The notes under the pieces were generated by a model that worked only from the letters and a program-made list of their open reading frames with translations, searched no databases and had not been told where the DNA came from. Both the position numbers and the translations under genes were made by a program. Of a DNA stretch of 64,000 nucleotides, positions 62,680 to 64,000 are shown piece by piece (positions within the stretch are counted from its first letter, which is position 1; each line of letters starts with the position of its first letter). The DNA is taken from assembly GCA_964580995.1 (NCBI GenBank), contig CAZOMV010000011.1, forward strand, positions 1 through 64,000. Reading direction: 5' to 3'. The DNA is from JAKJEP01 sp964580995. Lineage in GTDB: Bacteria; Planctomycetota; Phycisphaerae; Sedimentisphaerales; SM23-30.

Positions 62680-64000
62680 ATGTTCAAAAATAATGTAGGG
62701 ACTATTTTGGCCGTTCTTTTGATCTGTGGTTCGGTTTTTGCTGTTTCCCCCACGAATGAGGAAATGGCTCTTTCCAGGCAGTGGATTTCGGACCATTTTG
62801 TGACGAATCCCGCGACTTCCATTCCGTTCTCTTTTCTTTATGATGGCAAGCCGTCCTCGCAACTCCTTTCCTCCTGGAAAATGGAACAGTCGGAAAAGAA
62901 GCTGGAGGAAGGACGTATTTTGCGTGCCATAATTTTCACGGATCCGGCAACCTCTTTGCAGGTACGCTGTGAAGTGACCGAATATACGGCCTGCCCCGCC
63001 GCGGAATGGATCGTTTACTTCAAAAACACCGGCGAGAAGGATACTCCGATCCTGAAAGATATTCAGGCCCTGAATATGTTCTTTGGCAGGCCGGACGAGG
63101 GTAACTTCACTTTGTATCATTCCCGGGGCTCCGAAGCGGGTCTGTCGGACTTTCAGCCCCTGGTTCATACAATCGCTCCGGAAAGTAATTTTGAGCTGTT
63201 CTCGCATGGTATGAGTAAAGGGACCCGGGTACGCGGCGGTACCAGCTCGGTCGAGTATATGCCCTTCTTCAATATCGAAGGCGCCGCCAACGGCATCATC
63301 ACCGCCATCGGCTGGACGGGTACCTGGCGCGCGAAATTCTCCCGCGCCGCCGCCAACGAAGTAAAAATAACCGCCGGCATGGACCGCACCGAACTTTTGC
63401 TCTATCCGGGAGAGCAAATCCGTACCCCGCGCATTCTCGCCCTGTACTGGGAAAAAGATCGAATCCGGGGGCATAATATGTGGCGGCGCCTGCTCCTGGA
63501 TCATTATTCTCCCCTGCCGGATGGCAAACCGTTCCGCGGCTTGATTTGTGACGCCAACTGGGGCTGGATGCCTGCCGGCCAGCAGATAGCGGAAATGGAT
63601 CGACTGCGGGAATATGGTCTGCCGGTCGATGGTTACTGGATCGATGCCCTGTGGTCGGGCAATTCCCCCGCGGATAACTGGATTCAGATGCTTTCCAATC
63701 GAAACGCCCGGACGGACCTTTATCCCAAGGGCATGAAAGAGGTTTCCGACGCCGCCCATGAGCGGAATATGAAATTGCAGCTCTGGTTCGTACCGCATTG
63801 CATCGAGCCTTCCGTCGAAATTGGCAAGGAACACCCCGAATGGCTGGGGGAACCGTATGATTTCAATGGTAATTACTATTCACTCGACCACGGCGATCCG
63901 AAAGTGAATCAGTTTATGATCGATTATTATACGAAAATCGTCCGGGATTATGGCATTGATATCTTTCGTGAAGACGGCCGGCCGATGTGGCCTTCCGATG
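62680..64000 (+). CDS. GH36-like glycosidase, copy D (partial, runs off window)
   Basis: The frame opens at an ATG with AGGAAA eight bases upstream and continues without a stop to the last base, giving at least 440 residues; the C-terminus is missing. A signal peptide (GTILAVLLICGSVFA) precedes an N-terminal sandwich like copies B and C (SIPFSFLYDGKPSSQLLSSW, DPATSLQVRCE). The barrel reaches IDIFREDGRPMW, where Asp432 aligns with the nucleophile of the other copies. It is the most divergent of the four (for example FRGLICDANWGWMPAGQQ). It lies 121 bp after GH2 copy C and may extend the operon. Confidence 0.85.
   Translation, partial: MFKNNVGTILAVLLICGSVFAVSPTNEEMALSRQWISDHFVTNPATSIPFSFLYDGKPSSQLLSSWKMEQSEKKLEEGRILRAIIFTDPATSLQVRCEVTEYTACPAAEWIVYFKNTGEKDTPILKDIQALNMFFGRPDEGNFTLYHSRGSEAGLSDFQPLVHTIAPESNFELFSHGMSKGTRVRGGTSSVEYMPFFNIEGAANGIITAIGWTGTWRAKFSRAAANEVKITAGMDRTELLLYPGEQIRTPRILALYWEKDRIRGHNMWRRLLLDHYSPLPDGKPFRGLICDANWGWMPAGQQIAEMDRLREYGLPVDGYWIDALWSGNSPADNWIQMLSNRNARTDLYPKGMKEVSDAAHERNMKLQLWFVPHCIEPSVEIGKEHPEWLGEPYDFNGNYYSLDHGDPKVNQFMIDYYTKIVRDYGIDIFREDGRPMWPSD

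Overview
The window looks like a chromosomal segment of a Planctomycetota bacterium, most likely of the class Phycisphaerae and probably anaerobic or facultative. This is inferred from three things. One protein ends in PEP-CTERM (P-E-P, membrane helix, RRRR), and another ends in a dockerin-like tail (DFNQDCYVNLEDF) of a kind common in that class. There is a very high load of exported glycoside hydrolases without SusC/SusD genes. There is also a tungsto-enzyme-type aldehyde:ferredoxin oxidoreductase with its own ferredoxin. I see no rRNA, tRNA or CRISPR array.

Layout. 0.3-4 kb: a lone hypothetical gene, a zinc-ribbon protein and three tandem copies of one exported repeat protein. 4.76-5.79 kb: an IS982-type insertion sequence whose transposase has an early amber stop. 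5.8-7.6 kb: metY with an IscR/CymR-like Rrf2 regulator behind a consensus promoter. 7.8-16.4 kb: an exported Met-rich protein, a GT-C membrane glycosyltransferase, guaB - lipoprotein - guaA, and a lipoprotein with a (beta/alpha)8-like catalytic domain. 16.5-23.7 kb, minus strand and noticeably GC-rich: GH2 - ferredoxin - AOR - GH16. 23.9-29.4 kb: housekeeping and accessory genes (aminotransferase, UroD-like protein, EF-P, AmmeMemoRadiSam B, peroxiredoxin, a YeeE/YedE pair).

29.6-36.1 kb holds the most unusual unit. It is a five-gene minus-strand operon encoding a 90-aa and a 70-aa WXG100-like protein, a 342-aa helical protein, a 1310-aa EssC/FtsK-like triple-ATPase with two membrane helices, and an exported metallo-beta-lactamase-fold protein. 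It reads as a minimal type VII secretion-like system without EccB/D/E or EsaA/EssA/EssB, driven by a good sigma-70-type promoter with a putative operator over the start site.

36.2-64 kb is mostly a polysaccharide-degradation region: a multidomain clan GH-A-like enzyme, two large GH2 enzymes, four GH36-like enzymes (the last cut by the window end), the PEP-CTERM protein, the dockerin-like protein and a FadR-type GntR regulator with a clear promoter/operator. carB sits among them. Two of the GH2 enzymes carry an insertion inside the catalytic barrel that resembles the domain of the neighbouring PEP-CTERM and dockerin proteins, in permuted order. The GH36-like paralogues look like mosaics of each other. 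Together the enzymes suggest exported breakdown of a galactose-containing, possibly agar- or carrageenan-like glycan, but the substrate is inferred only from families.
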